Assembly: GCA_959603585.1 (NCBI GenBank)
Contig: CAUGYD010000001.1
Coordinates: 310,001 to 374,000, forward strand
Length of the DNA: 64,000 nt
Direction of reading: 5' to 3'
Origin: Scatosoma sp900555925
GTDB lineage: Bacteria > Bacillota > Clostridia > Christensenellales > Borkfalkiaceae
Part shown: positions 33,975 to 43,159 of the stretch, one piece after another
Layout of the letters: the number at the start of each line of letters is the position of its first letter
Position numbering within the stretch: position 1 is the stretch's first letter
The notes under the pieces: generated by a model
What the model saw: the letters and a program-made list of their open reading frames with translations, nothing else
Told to the model about the DNA's origin: nothing
Database searches by the model: none
Made by a program: the position numbers and the translations under genes

Positions 33975-35035
33975 TTCTTTTCGGAAGAATCGGTTTCGGA
34001 AGCCTTGGACGAGCCTTCCGTTTCGGATACGGCTGCCGAATTTTCGTTTCCATTTTCCGGCGCAATCGTTTTTTCCGCTGCGGCGGCCGCTTCCGCGTCT
34101 TTTTTTCTCTGATAACGCACGAGCAGGTATGAGCCTACGGCACCGATGGCAAACAATACGACGCCGAGGACGATATCCGTCACTTTAACGCCGTTTTCCG
34201 CCCACGACGCATACACTGCGAACGTATCGGGGTTATAGAACATGGCCACAATGGAACCGAGCGACAGGCCGACAATCAGGGAATACGCGGTATGACGGGC
34301 TCTTCCGAATATATAGGTGAGAAATTTGGAAAAGGTGAAAAGCCCCGCAAGAAATCCGATGACCAAAGCGGCATAAATGGCAAAAATCATGGGATTCGAC
34401 TGCCAGAACGTAAGGCTGACGCTGTCCACGAGGGAGGTAAACCAGCCGATAGCCATAAGGACGGCCGTGGCGCTAAGGCCGGGAACGACCTGTGTAATGC
34501 CCACGACATACCCGACGGGAATACACACGAGGATCTGCCACCACTCGATAGACGCAAAGGCATTGGCGCTCGCACCGCCGCCCCCCGCTTCGAGAGCCAC
34601 GGAAATCACGCCGATGGCGATGGGAATGAGCACGCCCAAAACGAGCAGCGAAATGCGTTTTCCGTTCATTTGCGCACCCTTCAATTCGTCTTTGACGGCG
34701 GGGAAAGCGCCGCTCATGAGACCGGCAAACAGCCCGACTACGGCAAACGGAAGAATCGCCAGCAGCTTCTCCACGGTAAAAAAGCCGAGAAGCAATCCCA
34801 AAACCATTCCTATACCGATAGGCAAAAGGAACAAGAAACATTTTTTGAACTGCTTGAACAGATTTCCCACGGCATAGAGAAATTGATCGTACAGCTTAAA
34901 GATGATCGCTACGGTCGAGCCGCTGATTCCCGGAACAATGACCGCCAATCCGATAAAAAAACCGAGCAGAGCGCTCTTGCACCATGTTTTTCGATTATAC
35001 TTGATAAGGGCAATTTCCAGACTTTCCTGCGCCAT
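33971..35035 (-). CDS. DUF368 family membrane protein (candidate undecaprenyl phosphate translocase)
   Basis: This membrane protein is about 354 residues with roughly nine helices and the DUF368 hallmarks GFFIGLAVIVPGISGSTVA and the internal repeat VGITQVVPGLSATAVLMA. DUF368 (PopT) proteins have been reported to return C55-phosphate across the membrane for cell-wall synthesis. The C-terminal tail is Ala/Glu/Ser-rich and cytosolic. The start at 35035 has GGGAGG upstream; seven more in-frame codons precede it. Confidence 0.88.
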   Translation of the reverse strand: MAQESLEIALIKYNRKTWCKSALLGFFIGLAVIVPGISGSTVAIIFKLYDQFLYAVGNLFKQFKKCFLFLLPIGIGMVLGLLLGFFTVEKLLAILPFAVVGLFAGLMSGAFPAVKDELKGAQMNGKRISLLVLGVLIPIAIGVISVALEAGGGGASANAFASIEWWQILVCIPVGYVVGITQVVPGLSATAVLMAIGWFTSLVDSVSLTFWQSNPMIFAIYAALVIGFLAGLFTFSKFLTYIFGRARHTAYSLIVGLSLGSIVAMFYNPDTFAVYASWAENGVKVTDIVLGVVLFAIGAVGSYLLVRYQRKKDAEAAAAAEKTIAPENGNENSAAVSETEGSSKASETDSSEKK

Positions 35036-35079
35036 ATTTCCTCCCTGCACCGACAAATTTATTTCCGTCGGACTTTTTC

Positions 35080-35109
35080 ATTATACCATGCTTTTATTTT
35101 CCATGTCAA
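35080..35109 (-). promoter_or_regulatory. Promoter of the DUF368-comFC operon
   Basis: TTGACA (35104-35109), 18 bases, TATAAT (35080-35085), with a TGG extension before the -10, on the minus strand. Confidence 0.85.
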
Positions 35110-35271
35110 CCATTACTTTCTATTCCGAGGAGAAAAGGCAAAAAATTATAACGGAAAAAGATGAAAAAAATTTTTTCGGAAAAATTATCCGAATTTCGCC
35201 AAAAAAATGCAAAAAACACCCGCCCGAGGCATATATAATAGAAGAGAAATCTGCTTTTCGGGAGCGACGTT

Positions 35272-36432
35272 ATGAATTTCATCAAAAAAATGTGTATTTT
35301 AAGACAGGTCAGGCAGGGATTTTCGGGCGACGGAAAGACTCTTTCGGGGCTCATCAAAATAGAACAGTACGGAAAAAATCTCTCCGTCGAAGTCTCCGTC
35401 ATCAATTTCGCACCCCTCTCTTCGGGAGAGTATTACTGCCTCTTATCCGATCGCAAAGGCAGAACGGAAATGCTCCCCCTGCGCGGGAAAAGCCTCTTTA
35501 ATATCGTCTCCGAACTCAACGCGGAAGAGGGCTTCTGCGGCGTCATCTGCTTCGTCAAAAACGGCATTATCCCCATCGCTTACGGCGTGAACGGGGATAA
35601 CGTCTACGACTGGCGCACTCTGGTCAAAAATTCCGCGCCCGCGGGAGGCAAAGAGACCGCTTTCTCCGCAGACAATTTCTTCCGCCCTGAAAGCGAAACG
35701 CCCTCCCCCGACTCTCCCTGCGGCTTCGAGGCTCCGCCCGATCCGCTCGGCACAACCGCTCCGCCTGCCGCGTACGAGGATAAGCGCGAACGCCCCCAGC
35801 CCCCGCGTCCCGCCGAAGAAACGCCGCAAAGTCCTTATACGCCGAACGAGGAGGACGTTCCTCAACGCGCTGCGCCCGAAATACCCGTACATTCGGCGGA
35901 AAAATACGACGATGAAACCGTCGCCACGGAAAACTACTATCGCAAGGAGGAAGAACATGAACGCTTCGAGAATGAAGAATCTCGTACATATGCACACGCT
36001 GAAAGCGGAAATCCGCAACAAACAGAGGAAGAGCGGCAGGACTCTGCAAAGAATGGAAATGCTGAGAATATACGCAATCCGTTTGAAACGGACTCCGACG
36101 GATACTATCTCGCCGTCAAGGGAGAAATCGACGCTCTCTTCGCAAAATACCCTAAGGACGAGAGCCTGAAAAATATCTTCGCCTATTCGGAATGGGTGCG
36201 CATACAGGGCGACGAAACAAAACCTCAATATCTCGTGGGCGTCATTTACGACGATTTGAAGGCAAAATATATCTGCTACGCCCTGCCTGCGGAAAATAAG
36301 GACGCCCCGCCCGAAGAAATCGCGGAAATCTGCACGTTCGTCCCTTCCTCCACTTTCACGGACAAAGAAGGCTTCTTCGTCATTTTCCAGAGCTGCTCCA
36401 CCGGCGAATGTATTCGTCCGGAAAGCCTATAA
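35272..36432 (+). CDS. Hypothetical two-domain protein with a Pro/Glu-rich linker
   Basis: This 386-residue protein has an N-terminal beta-rich domain (residues about 1-120, IKIEQYGKNLSVEVSVINFAP) and a C-terminal domain (about 285-386, YLVGVIYDDLKAKYICYALPA). They are joined by a low-complexity linker of Pro, Glu and Ala. No signal peptide or membrane segment is seen. A TATAAT (35234-35239) lies 32 bases upstream. Proteins of this plan recur in uncultured gut Clostridia, to my memory, but without a known function. Confidence 0.7.
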   Translation: MNFIKKMCILRQVRQGFSGDGKTLSGLIKIEQYGKNLSVEVSVINFAPLSSGEYYCLLSDRKGRTEMLPLRGKSLFNIVSELNAEEGFCGVICFVKNGIIPIAYGVNGDNVYDWRTLVKNSAPAGGKETAFSADNFFRPESETPSPDSPCGFEAPPDPLGTTAPPAAYEDKRERPQPPRPAEETPQSPYTPNEEDVPQRAAPEIPVHSAEKYDDETVATENYYRKEEEHERFENEESRTYAHAESGNPQQTEEERQDSAKNGNAENIRNPFETDSDGYYLAVKGEIDALFAKYPKDESLKNIFAYSEWVRIQGDETKPQYLVGVIYDDLKAKYICYALPAENKDAPPEEIAEICTFVPSSTFTDKEGFFVIFQSCSTGECIRPESL

Positions 36433-36460
36433 ACGAAAAAACGGCCGCAAGGGCCGTTTT

Positions 36461-36667
36461 TTATTCCGGAAGTCCAAGAATATAATCTGCCGATACGTCC
36501 AATTCCTGACAAAGTTTTGCAAATGTATCCAACCTCGGCAGTTTCTTCGTCGTGCAATATTGCGTGATCATCTCCGGCGTCACCCCCACGCGCCGCGCAA
36601 GCTCCACCGTCGTCAGACCGCTCCTTCTGATTTCTTCCCTTAATCGGGTCTTGATTTCTTCTACCAT
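36461..36667 (-). CDS. Small XRE-family repressor
   Basis: This 68-residue protein is a single helix-turn-helix (SGLTTVELARRVGVTPEMIT, then LCQELDVSADYILGLPE). It is the size of a minimal phage-like or toxin-antitoxin-like repressor. Its upstream region has a near-perfect inverted repeat, the likely operator, overlapping a divergent promoter. Confidence 0.85.
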   Translation of the reverse strand: MVEEIKTRLREEIRRSGLTTVELARRVGVTPEMITQYCTTKKLPRLDTFAKLCQELDVSADYILGLPE

Positions 36668-36681
36668 ATTAAAAATTATAT

Positions 36682-36731
36682 AACCAACAGTTAGAAAATA
36701 CTTGACTTCTAACTGTTAGTTATTATATAAT
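36682..36731 (+). promoter_or_regulatory. Operator repeats and divergent plus-strand promoter
   Basis: AACCAACAGTTAGAA (36682-36696) and TTCTAACTGTTAGTT (36707-36721) are inverted copies (14 of 15 matching). The second lies inside a plus-strand promoter TTGACT (36702-36707), 18 bases, TATAAT (36726-36731). The XRE protein at 36461 probably represses both directions. Confidence 0.72.
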
Positions 36732-36737
36732 AGAAGA

Positions 36738-36845
36738 AAGAATATTATGCGGAAAAGACGCATAAAAAACATCGCTCATCCATAAAAAGGTTCTTATTTT
36801 TCAAAGAGGCCGCTTTCCTTTCGGAGAGCGGCCTCTTTGGAAGTA
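36738..36845 (+). ncRNA. Possible short transcript under the XRE operator
   Basis: From the plus promoter to a 12-bp hairpin (36803-36814 with 36827-36838) there is only a 12-codon frame (MRKRRIKNIAHP). This could be a small RNA or a tiny peptide gene controlled by the adjacent repressor. The T-run after the hairpin is weak. Confidence 0.35.
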
Positions 36846-36859
36846 CAAAAGAGAAAATA

Positions 36860-36888
36860 TTGACTTCCCTTCCCCTTCGTGTTATAAT
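36860..36888 (+). promoter_or_regulatory. Promoter of the acyltransferase-like gene
   Basis: TTGACT (36860-36865), 17 bases, TATAAT (36883-36888). Confidence 0.85.
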
Positions 36889-36923
36889 ATACCTGAAAAT
36901 AAAAATTTAAGGAAAGAAGAGCT

Positions 36924-37730
36924 ATGGATAGTTTAGAAAAATTATGCAATGACATCGATATGCCCGAAGAAGTGAACGAACTTCTTAAAGGCGTCGTCCT
37001 CGGCCTGTCCGAAAACGAAGAAAACGGGTTGCTCGCCGATTTTTGCGACAAAGTCGGATATAAAGCTGCGACGGAAAAACTGCCAAAGCTCTTTCCCGAC
37101 GACGAGCGGGGACTGAAAAAGTTGAAGCTCCTGCTTTCGGCGGCGCTGAAAACCCGCGCGCTTTACGAAAAAAATCATATAGACGATAAAATTTTTGTCG
37201 ATACGATGAAATGTTTTTCCCGATTCGTGCGAGAACATAAAGCCGCGTTCGGCTCCTATGGCTTCGACCGCGACTTTTGGGTAGGGCGAGAACTCTCCCT
37301 ATGCCTTTTTCGTTTGGGCGAACTGGAATATGAATCGGGAGAATGGGAAGGCAAAAAATTGCTCTCCATCCATATTCCTTCAGATGCGGATCTTTCGCCG
37401 GAAAAAATAACAACTTCGCTCTCTTTTGCGCGAAAATTTTTCGATTCGCATTCCCCGGAATATGCGGGCGCGAAATTTGCCTGTTATTCCTGGCTGCTTT
37501 CCCCCGCGCTCGAAAAATTGCTGCCCGAAAATTCTAAAATTATACAATTTCGGCGACGCTTTGAAATTCTCGAAGTAAACGAAAACGCCGATAGCTATAA
37601 ATTATGGGTATATAAAACGACAACTTTACCGCCAGAAGAATTACCCGAAAACACCTCTTTGCAGAAAAATATGAAAAGATATATCCTCAACGGCGGAAAA
37701 ATAGGAGATGCATTAGGCATTATCCCATAA
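36924..37730 (+). CDS. Acyltransferase-domain protein (GNAT-like C-terminal domain)
   Basis: This 268-residue soluble protein matches a Firmicute family usually labelled acyltransferase domain-containing protein. The N-terminal domain is helical, and the C-terminal domain has FWVGRELSLCLFRLGELEYE, LSIHIPSDADLSPE and CYSWLLSPALEKLLPENSKI, as in that family. The substrate is unknown. A good promoter and a GGAAAGAAG site precede ATG, and a terminator follows. Confidence 0.75.
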   Translation: MDSLEKLCNDIDMPEEVNELLKGVVLGLSENEENGLLADFCDKVGYKAATEKLPKLFPDDERGLKKLKLLLSAALKTRALYEKNHIDDKIFVDTMKCFSRFVREHKAAFGSYGFDRDFWVGRELSLCLFRLGELEYESGEWEGKKLLSIHIPSDADLSPEKITTSLSFARKFFDSHSPEYAGAKFACYSWLLSPALEKLLPENSKIIQFRRRFEILEVNENADSYKLWVYKTTTLPPEELPENTSLQKNMKRYILNGGKIGDALGIIP

Positions 37731-37824
37731 CGGTAAAAATAACAATGCCTGTTTATCGGATATGCGGAAAGCGGAAGCAAACAAAAACAGTTAAAAATAA
37801 AAAATGAGACCATGCGTTCCTTAT

Positions 37825-37852
37825 AAAAAAACGGGCCTTTAGGCCCGTTTTT
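37825..37852. terminator. Bidirectional terminator
   Basis: AAAAAACGGGCCT/AGGCCCGTTTTTT with A- and T-runs closes the acyltransferase gene and faces the GLUG-protein gene. Confidence 0.88.
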
Positions 37853-37915
37853 TTATTCAATCATCTCTAACGGCATCAAAAGCAAAACATATTCCATCGT
37901 AAGTCGAAAACATGT

Positions 37916-40900
37916 CTATTCGGGATTATCTATGAGGGTAGGATACTCCAAGGAAGCGACGGAAGAAAAATTCCAGATTGAAGAAGTAAAGCCGCCCGCC
38001 TGCATGACGGAAGAAAGAGACTCCGCGGTGACGTCGCCGCCGTCGCGGCCGTCTACGTTTACGACGGGGGCTCTCGCCGTGCCGTTTTCCGTGAGAGACA
38101 TGGTCTGCAAAGCATAATTGTCGGAATAATTTCCGCCGTCGGGATTGGACACGCGCCCTGCGGGAGAAGCGGACGCCGCGACGGAAGTTTGCAGCGCGAA
38201 GCAGTTTTCCGTCGGTTTCGCGGCGTTCCTCTGTTCGCCGAGAATCCCTGCGACGTAAGAGGTACCCGCGATCGTTCCGTAGGCGAACAGGCGTTGAAGC
38301 GTCTCTTCGGAACTTCCCGCACTCCCGCCCACATATTCGGCCGCGTTCGTAATATTTCCCGAATAGTAGCAATCGACGGCCAACGTCAGGGTATTGTATT
38401 CATTATTTTCCCGAATTCCCGTCAATCCGCCGACATAGGAGGAGCCGGCCGCCGCGATTTCCGTTTTGGAATAACAGCGATCGAACAAAATATCTTTGGC
38501 TTCTCCCGCAAGTCCGCCGATAAACTGACCGACGCCGAGAGCGTTTATCGTCCCCTTTGCGGAACACAGCTCGACGACGTTATCTTTCACTGCAAACGGA
38601 GCGGGATAGGCTGAGGTTCCGATATTCAAACCGTGCGCCGTTCCGATGAGTCCGCCGAGGCGGGTATATCCCGAAACCGCGCCTTCATAGTGACAGTTGA
38701 CGAGATAGACGCCCGAGCCCTCTCCGAAAAGCCCGCCGACGGAAAATTCCTCCCGCGTCCCCACAACGTTACAGACGGCCGTACAATCCTTTACGGCGAC
38801 GTAATTTCCGAAGCCGACAAGTCCGCCCGCATACCTGCCCACGGACGAACCGTCCACCTCCGCTTCGCTGCGGCAGCCGTCGATAAATGCATAAGAACTG
38901 ATGGACGTATGAAAGAGATCTCCCACCAAACCGCCCGCTTGGTTGGGACTGTCGATTTTGACCGTGTCGGAAACTTGGGAAGAAAAAATCCGCAGATAGG
39001 AATCTCCCGAACGGGACACGGCGCCGATCAGGCCGCCGGCATAACTGTTGTTTGCCGTCACCTCCGTTTCCGTCACGGAAACGTCGTGCATTTCTATATA
39101 AGCCCCCTCAAAAATCCTCAGGTGTCCGAGCGCACCGCCGACGCCCGAATAGGCGCCCAATGTCGACGAGGAAATCTCCGCTCCGCCGAAATCGAGTTTT
39201 GCATAGCTGTAAATATCGCCCGCTATGCCTCCGATATAGGAAAAACCGGACGCTGACGACGTGAGTTCGATCCCCGAAGCCGCGATATCTGAAATTTCCG
39301 CTTCCGCATATTGGAAAAGTCTTCCGATTACGCCGCCCGCGTCCATATTTTCAATGTCCGCCCTCACGTCGGAAGCGGAAATTCTCTGCATCGTTATCGG
39401 TTTTTCCGCGTCGAGCAGGTAAATCAATCCGGCCAGCCCCCCGAAAACCAATCCGGGAACGCCGCCGTAACCGAGATGGCGAATGTTGCTCACCGTCGCA
39501 TCGGCAAAGGACAGGGGCGCGGCGGCATTGGACACGTAGCCGTATTCTCCGCCGGAATAGTCCGTCGCTCCGTTTTTGTCGTCAAAGGATATATCCGACG
39601 CTTGAACATTTTCCAAAGTCCCGCCGTTGAGTTCTCCCGAGACGCCGCCCGCAAAGACATTCTGCGCCCCGCCGTCTCCGAAATTGAAATCAAAGACCGC
39701 CTCCGAAACCGTTACGTTGGAAAGCGAAGGAATATAGAGTGCTCCCGCCAGGCCGCCCACGCTCACGGGGCCGGAGATTGCAGGCGCGGAGCGAATCGCG
39801 CGCAAAGTCAGATTTTTGATACTAGCCCTTTCCGCATATCCGAAAAGTCCGCTGTATTTCGCCGTCTGTACGGAAGAATCGAGCGCCTGTGTCATGTTGG
39901 AAATCGTATGTCCGCCTCCGTCAAACGTGCCCGTAAAGCGATAAATCGTATCGCGTTCCACTGTTCCTATGGGACGCCAGCCCTGATTATGATACGCCGC
40001 GGCATATTCGGAGAGATCGATATCGGAACCGAGAAGATATTCGGCCGCGAGCGTTCCCCGAAGTCCCCGCGACGGATCGGCGGCATTCATCTCCGCCATG
40101 CCTTGGATATTATCCAGCTGGCGGGCGGGCTCGTTCGTCCCCGTGCGGTTGATGGAATGTCCCGCGCTCTGGTCGGGATAGTCCGAAAGCTCGGCGGCGG
40201 AATAGCTGCGGATAATAAAGGGATTTCCCGCCGTACCTTCGCCCGATTCAAAGGGCATTCCCACTGCGGAATCGGTATAAGACGCGACGTTTGTTCTCGT
40301 ACCCGTCCCGTCCACGACTCCCACGGCATACAAGACATAGGGATACCCGTCCACGACGCCCGTTTCCAAAGCGAGCGGCGCGTCCACCTCCCGACCGCGA
40401 AGGCTCTTTTTGATTTCCGTCCCGCCCGCGGGTACGGAGAAACGGCCGCGAGCGGCCACTCCGTTTGTCAAAGAGGGCTCGTCGGAATATCCGATGATCT
40501 GGTCGGCCGTGGGAGGCGGAGAAGACGGATCGAGTAGGACGTAATAGACGGTCATACTTCGGGAATTGCTCCCAACCCGAAACGCGGCGTCTATCGTACG
40601 ATAAACCGAACCCATTTTCAGATCCGTAATCGCTAAGGTTGCCGCGTCCTCCCCTATCGTAAAATACGATGACGAAGCGGACGAAACGGAGCCGCACCAA
40701 TTTTCGGCACTCACGGTTACAGAATGGTTTCCGGCCGAAAGTTCATAGGGAACTGTATAGCGCCAGACACCGGAAATATCGACCGAGGTCGTCCCGCACC
40801 TTCCGTCTATGCAAACCGTAATGCGGTTGCCCGCGTCTCCCCTGCCCACGGCAGTCAAACGATTAAAGGAAAGCGCCGAATCCGATGAGGGAAAAATCAC

Positions 40901-41155
40901 CGTCGGACGGGCGGGAACGGGACAGCGGCCGCCGTTTTCTCCGTTGGAATTTCCGCCGTTCTCCGGGCCACCGTAGACACAGGGACGGGGAAGGCAGGGC
41001 TGCGGACAAGGGGGACAAGGATGGAAACAAGGCGAAAAACAACGCGGAGTTGTAAAATTCAGAGGTTCGGAATCGGGAAAAGCCGAACCGAACAGGCAGG
41101 GTTCAAAGCAGGAAAAAAAACAAGGCGGAAATCCGCGAAACAGACGATAAGACAT
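37916..41155 (-). CDS. Large GLUG-repeat protein with a Cys/Pro-rich N-terminus
   Basis: This 1079-residue protein starts MSYRLFRGFPPCFFSCFEPC. The first about 65 residues contain many Cys and Pro (PCFHPCPPCPQPCLPRPC) and no signal peptide. A beta-sandwich-like region follows (about 85-300), then a long array of GLUG-type repeats (SGLFGYAERASIKNLTL, VGGLAGALYIPSLSNVTV and many GGLIG/GGLVG turns) that should form a beta-helix. Such repeats are usual in surface adhesins. Absence of an export signal together with the Cys-rich start suggests a spore-surface protein made in the mother cell; that is inference. GAGG lies ten bases before ATG. Confidence 0.82.
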   Translation of the reverse strand: MSYRLFRGFPPCFFSCFEPCLFGSAFPDSEPLNFTTPRCFSPCFHPCPPCPQPCLPRPCVYGGPENGGNSNGENGGRCPVPARPTVIFPSSDSALSFNRLTAVGRGDAGNRITVCIDGRCGTTSVDISGVWRYTVPYELSAGNHSVTVSAENWCGSVSSASSSYFTIGEDAATLAITDLKMGSVYRTIDAAFRVGSNSRSMTVYYVLLDPSSPPPTADQIIGYSDEPSLTNGVAARGRFSVPAGGTEIKKSLRGREVDAPLALETGVVDGYPYVLYAVGVVDGTGTRTNVASYTDSAVGMPFESGEGTAGNPFIIRSYSAAELSDYPDQSAGHSINRTGTNEPARQLDNIQGMAEMNAADPSRGLRGTLAAEYLLGSDIDLSEYAAAYHNQGWRPIGTVERDTIYRFTGTFDGGGHTISNMTQALDSSVQTAKYSGLFGYAERASIKNLTLRAIRSAPAISGPVSVGGLAGALYIPSLSNVTVSEAVFDFNFGDGGAQNVFAGGVSGELNGGTLENVQASDISFDDKNGATDYSGGEYGYVSNAAAPLSFADATVSNIRHLGYGGVPGLVFGGLAGLIYLLDAEKPITMQRISASDVRADIENMDAGGVIGRLFQYAEAEISDIAASGIELTSSASGFSYIGGIAGDIYSYAKLDFGGAEISSSTLGAYSGVGGALGHLRIFEGAYIEMHDVSVTETEVTANNSYAGGLIGAVSRSGDSYLRIFSSQVSDTVKIDSPNQAGGLVGDLFHTSISSYAFIDGCRSEAEVDGSSVGRYAGGLVGFGNYVAVKDCTAVCNVVGTREEFSVGGLFGEGSGVYLVNCHYEGAVSGYTRLGGLIGTAHGLNIGTSAYPAPFAVKDNVVELCSAKGTINALGVGQFIGGLAGEAKDILFDRCYSKTEIAAAGSSYVGGLTGIRENNEYNTLTLAVDCYYSGNITNAAEYVGGSAGSSEETLQRLFAYGTIAGTSYVAGILGEQRNAAKPTENCFALQTSVAASASPAGRVSNPDGGNYSDNYALQTMSLTENGTARAPVVNVDGRDGGDVTAESLSSVMQAGGFTSSIWNFSSVASLEYPTLIDNPE

Positions 41156-41232
41156 AATCGGTATACCTCTTTTGTGTTGTATTCATTATTATGCATCTGC
41201 TCAAAAATCCGTGCGACGAAGTATAAAATTCC

Positions 41233-41267
41233 AGCCCTCCAAAAGTCTATTTGACTTTTGGAGGGCT
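41233..41267. terminator. 15-bp hairpin terminator
   Basis: AGCCCTCCAAAAGTC (41233-41247) pairs perfectly with GACTTTTGGAGGGCT (41253-41267). It lies between the glycosyltransferase stop and the start region of the GLUG gene, where it ends the glycosyltransferase transcript. Confidence 0.8.
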
Positions 41268-41294
41268 GTTTGACTTTTTATCTTTTCTTTTGGA

Positions 41295-42326
41295 TCAACT
41301 GCATTTAAGTTTTGCGCGGAAAAATTTATAGCCGAGCAAAGTTGCTTTTCCCTGCATTCGGAAGGGCATCCAATCCACAATAGCGGGATATGTATTATAC
41401 TTGAGATAACGATATAATTTTCTATCCTTTGTTTTAATGAAACGCCATAATGCTTTCAAAGCGGCCTTTCGCTTGGCAGGCTCGTCTTTTCCGCCCGTCG
41501 TGAACATAATCGTCAGAGTCATTGCTACGGCGAGGTCGTGCAGCATGTACCGCTTGAGTCCCTTCGGGAAACACCTGATCCCTTCATACCGATAGGCACA
41601 AATCATTTCCTTCATCACGCGGATCTGCTGTTCATAACGCCTGACAATATTTTCTTCGCTCACCGACTGATCGGCTCTGCCGATAAAATATCGATATAAA
41701 TCAATGTCCAGATAACAAAGTTTTTCCATATAAGGCAACGGCTTATAGGCAAAAATATTGTCCACATAAAAAGTATGCTCGGGCAATACGGTATTGCTTG
41801 CGCGCAGTTTATCCGTCCGATATACGAGCGAATGCATCAAAAGTACAGACGACGTGCGAAATCTCTTCACCTGCTCCCATCCGAAAATTTCCTTCTTCGG
41901 AAAATTCCCTTTGAAGCTCCTGACAAATCTCGTTCCGTTATAGACTTTTTCGTATACAAAATTCGTTAAATATAAATCGGGAAGGCGCTTTTCCCTCAGA
42001 TGCTTTCTTATCGTTTCCAATAGTACCCTCAATGCATCCCCGTCGAGCCAATCGTCCGAATCTACTACTTTATAATATAACCCCGAAGCGGCTTCCATTC
42101 CTTTATTGACTCCCGAACCGTGTCCGCCGTTCTCTTTATGTACCGCTCGGACAATAGAAGGGTACTGTTCCGCATATTTGTCCGCAATTCCTGCCGTACC
42201 GTCCGACGAACCGTCGTTCACAATAATGATTTCCACATCTTCGCCACCTGTCAAAAGGCTATCTATACATTGACACATGTAATTTTCGGAATTATAACAG
42301 GGGACTGCAAACGTGATCAGTTTCAT
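41295..42326 (-). CDS. Family 2 glycosyltransferase
   Basis: This 343-residue GT-A fold enzyme has the N-terminal ITFAVPCYNSENYM, EIIIVNDGSSDGT and the DXD-like VDSDDWLDGDAL that binds the nucleotide sugar. It lacks membrane helices at the end, so it is a cytosolic or peripheral enzyme acting on cell-surface glycans. GGAGG precedes ATG. No other polysaccharide genes adjoin it. Confidence 0.9.
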   Translation of the reverse strand: MKLITFAVPCYNSENYMCQCIDSLLTGGEDVEIIIVNDGSSDGTAGIADKYAEQYPSIVRAVHKENGGHGSGVNKGMEAASGLYYKVVDSDDWLDGDALRVLLETIRKHLREKRLPDLYLTNFVYEKVYNGTRFVRSFKGNFPKKEIFGWEQVKRFRTSSVLLMHSLVYRTDKLRASNTVLPEHTFYVDNIFAYKPLPYMEKLCYLDIDLYRYFIGRADQSVSEENIVRRYEQQIRVMKEMICAYRYEGIRCFPKGLKRYMLHDLAVAMTLTIMFTTGGKDEPAKRKAALKALWRFIKTKDRKLYRYLKYNTYPAIVDWMPFRMQGKATLLGYKFFRAKLKCS

Positions 42327-42745
42327 ATTTTTTTCCTCCGTTTTCCGCCAATCAATTTAATCTATACTCCTAAGGGTCTGTATTATACCATAAGAATACA
42401 AAATAAAACAATATTTTTGACGTATTCTGCTGTTTTTTTTGCCTAATTTGTCGTTTTAAGAAAAATCGGTACCTTTTTGTTTATAACCGGCCGTCTGTTT
42501 ATCCTTTCCGAATATTCCGCTTTCATTTTTCCGTCCGCAATTTCCTTCCCGATTTTCTCTTCTTTAGCCCAGAGCACACGACTTTTGAAATCTATATGAG
42601 GATTTATTCCCGCTTATTTTTTACAAGAACAAATATTACTCAAAATATTACAAATTTTTTCCAAAAAATACAAAGTTTCGTAATATTACGGCGCTTCGTC
42701 ATAGTAGAATAAGAAATACAAATTTATTATGGAGGAACTTTTTTT
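42327..42745. promoter_or_regulatory. 419-base intergenic region with a 12-bp palindrome
   Basis: No gene is supported here. CGTAATATTACG (42679-42690), a perfect palindrome, lies at the -35 position of a TAGAAT (42705-42710) before the XRE gene at 42746, so it is a candidate autorepression site. The rest is AT-rich without visible structure. Confidence 0.5.
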
Positions 42746-42991
42746 ATGATGCAATTTAGCAAAGCCGTAGCCTTACGAATCCGTGAGCTTATGAAGGAGC
42801 GCCAGCTTACCCAATATGCTTTGGCAAAGAGAAGCGGGATTTCGACATCTACGCTCAACACCGTTTTATCCGGTAAACTACCCGGAAGAATAGATACTAC
42901 GATGTTAAATATCTGCCGCGGACTCGACATCGAACTAGCCGACTTTTATAATACGGAAAGTTTGAAACGCAAAAATATTGCAGACGATTAA
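42746..42991 (+). CDS. Small XRE-family regulator
   Basis: This 81-residue single helix-turn-helix protein shows LMKERQLTQYALAKRSGIS and STLNTVLSGKLPGRIDTTML. GGAGG lies before two successive ATG codons. It is monocistronic with a strong terminator and a palindrome in its promoter, so it probably regulates itself and unknown targets. Confidence 0.87.
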   Translation: MMQFSKAVALRIRELMKERQLTQYALAKRSGISTSTLNTVLSGKLPGRIDTTMLNICRGLDIELADFYNTESLKRKNIADD

Positions 42992-42992
42992 T

Positions 42993-43026
42993 AGAAAAAG
43001 CCGGATTATGTAATCCGGCTTTTTCT
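42993..43026 (+). terminator. Terminator of the small XRE gene
   Basis: A 16-bp perfect stem AGAAAAAGCCGGATTA/TAATCCGGCTTTTTCT with a 2-base apex. Confidence 0.85.
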
Positions 43027-43159
43027 ATTCGGAAAGAATCTCTCTTATTCTGTTGCTCTTTACCCGCTATTTATTTTTTATAGTCCTTATTCATTTTTTT
43101 CAAAAATTTCCATATTTGGGAAATTTTCAAAAAACGCCTTATGATACAATAATATTGCT

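Noticed and set aside
38633..40537. Long plus-strand frames opposite the GLUG-repeat gene
   Set aside because: They are antisense to a protein with clear repeats, have no ribosome binding sites and are rich in arginine and histidine, as expected for shadows.
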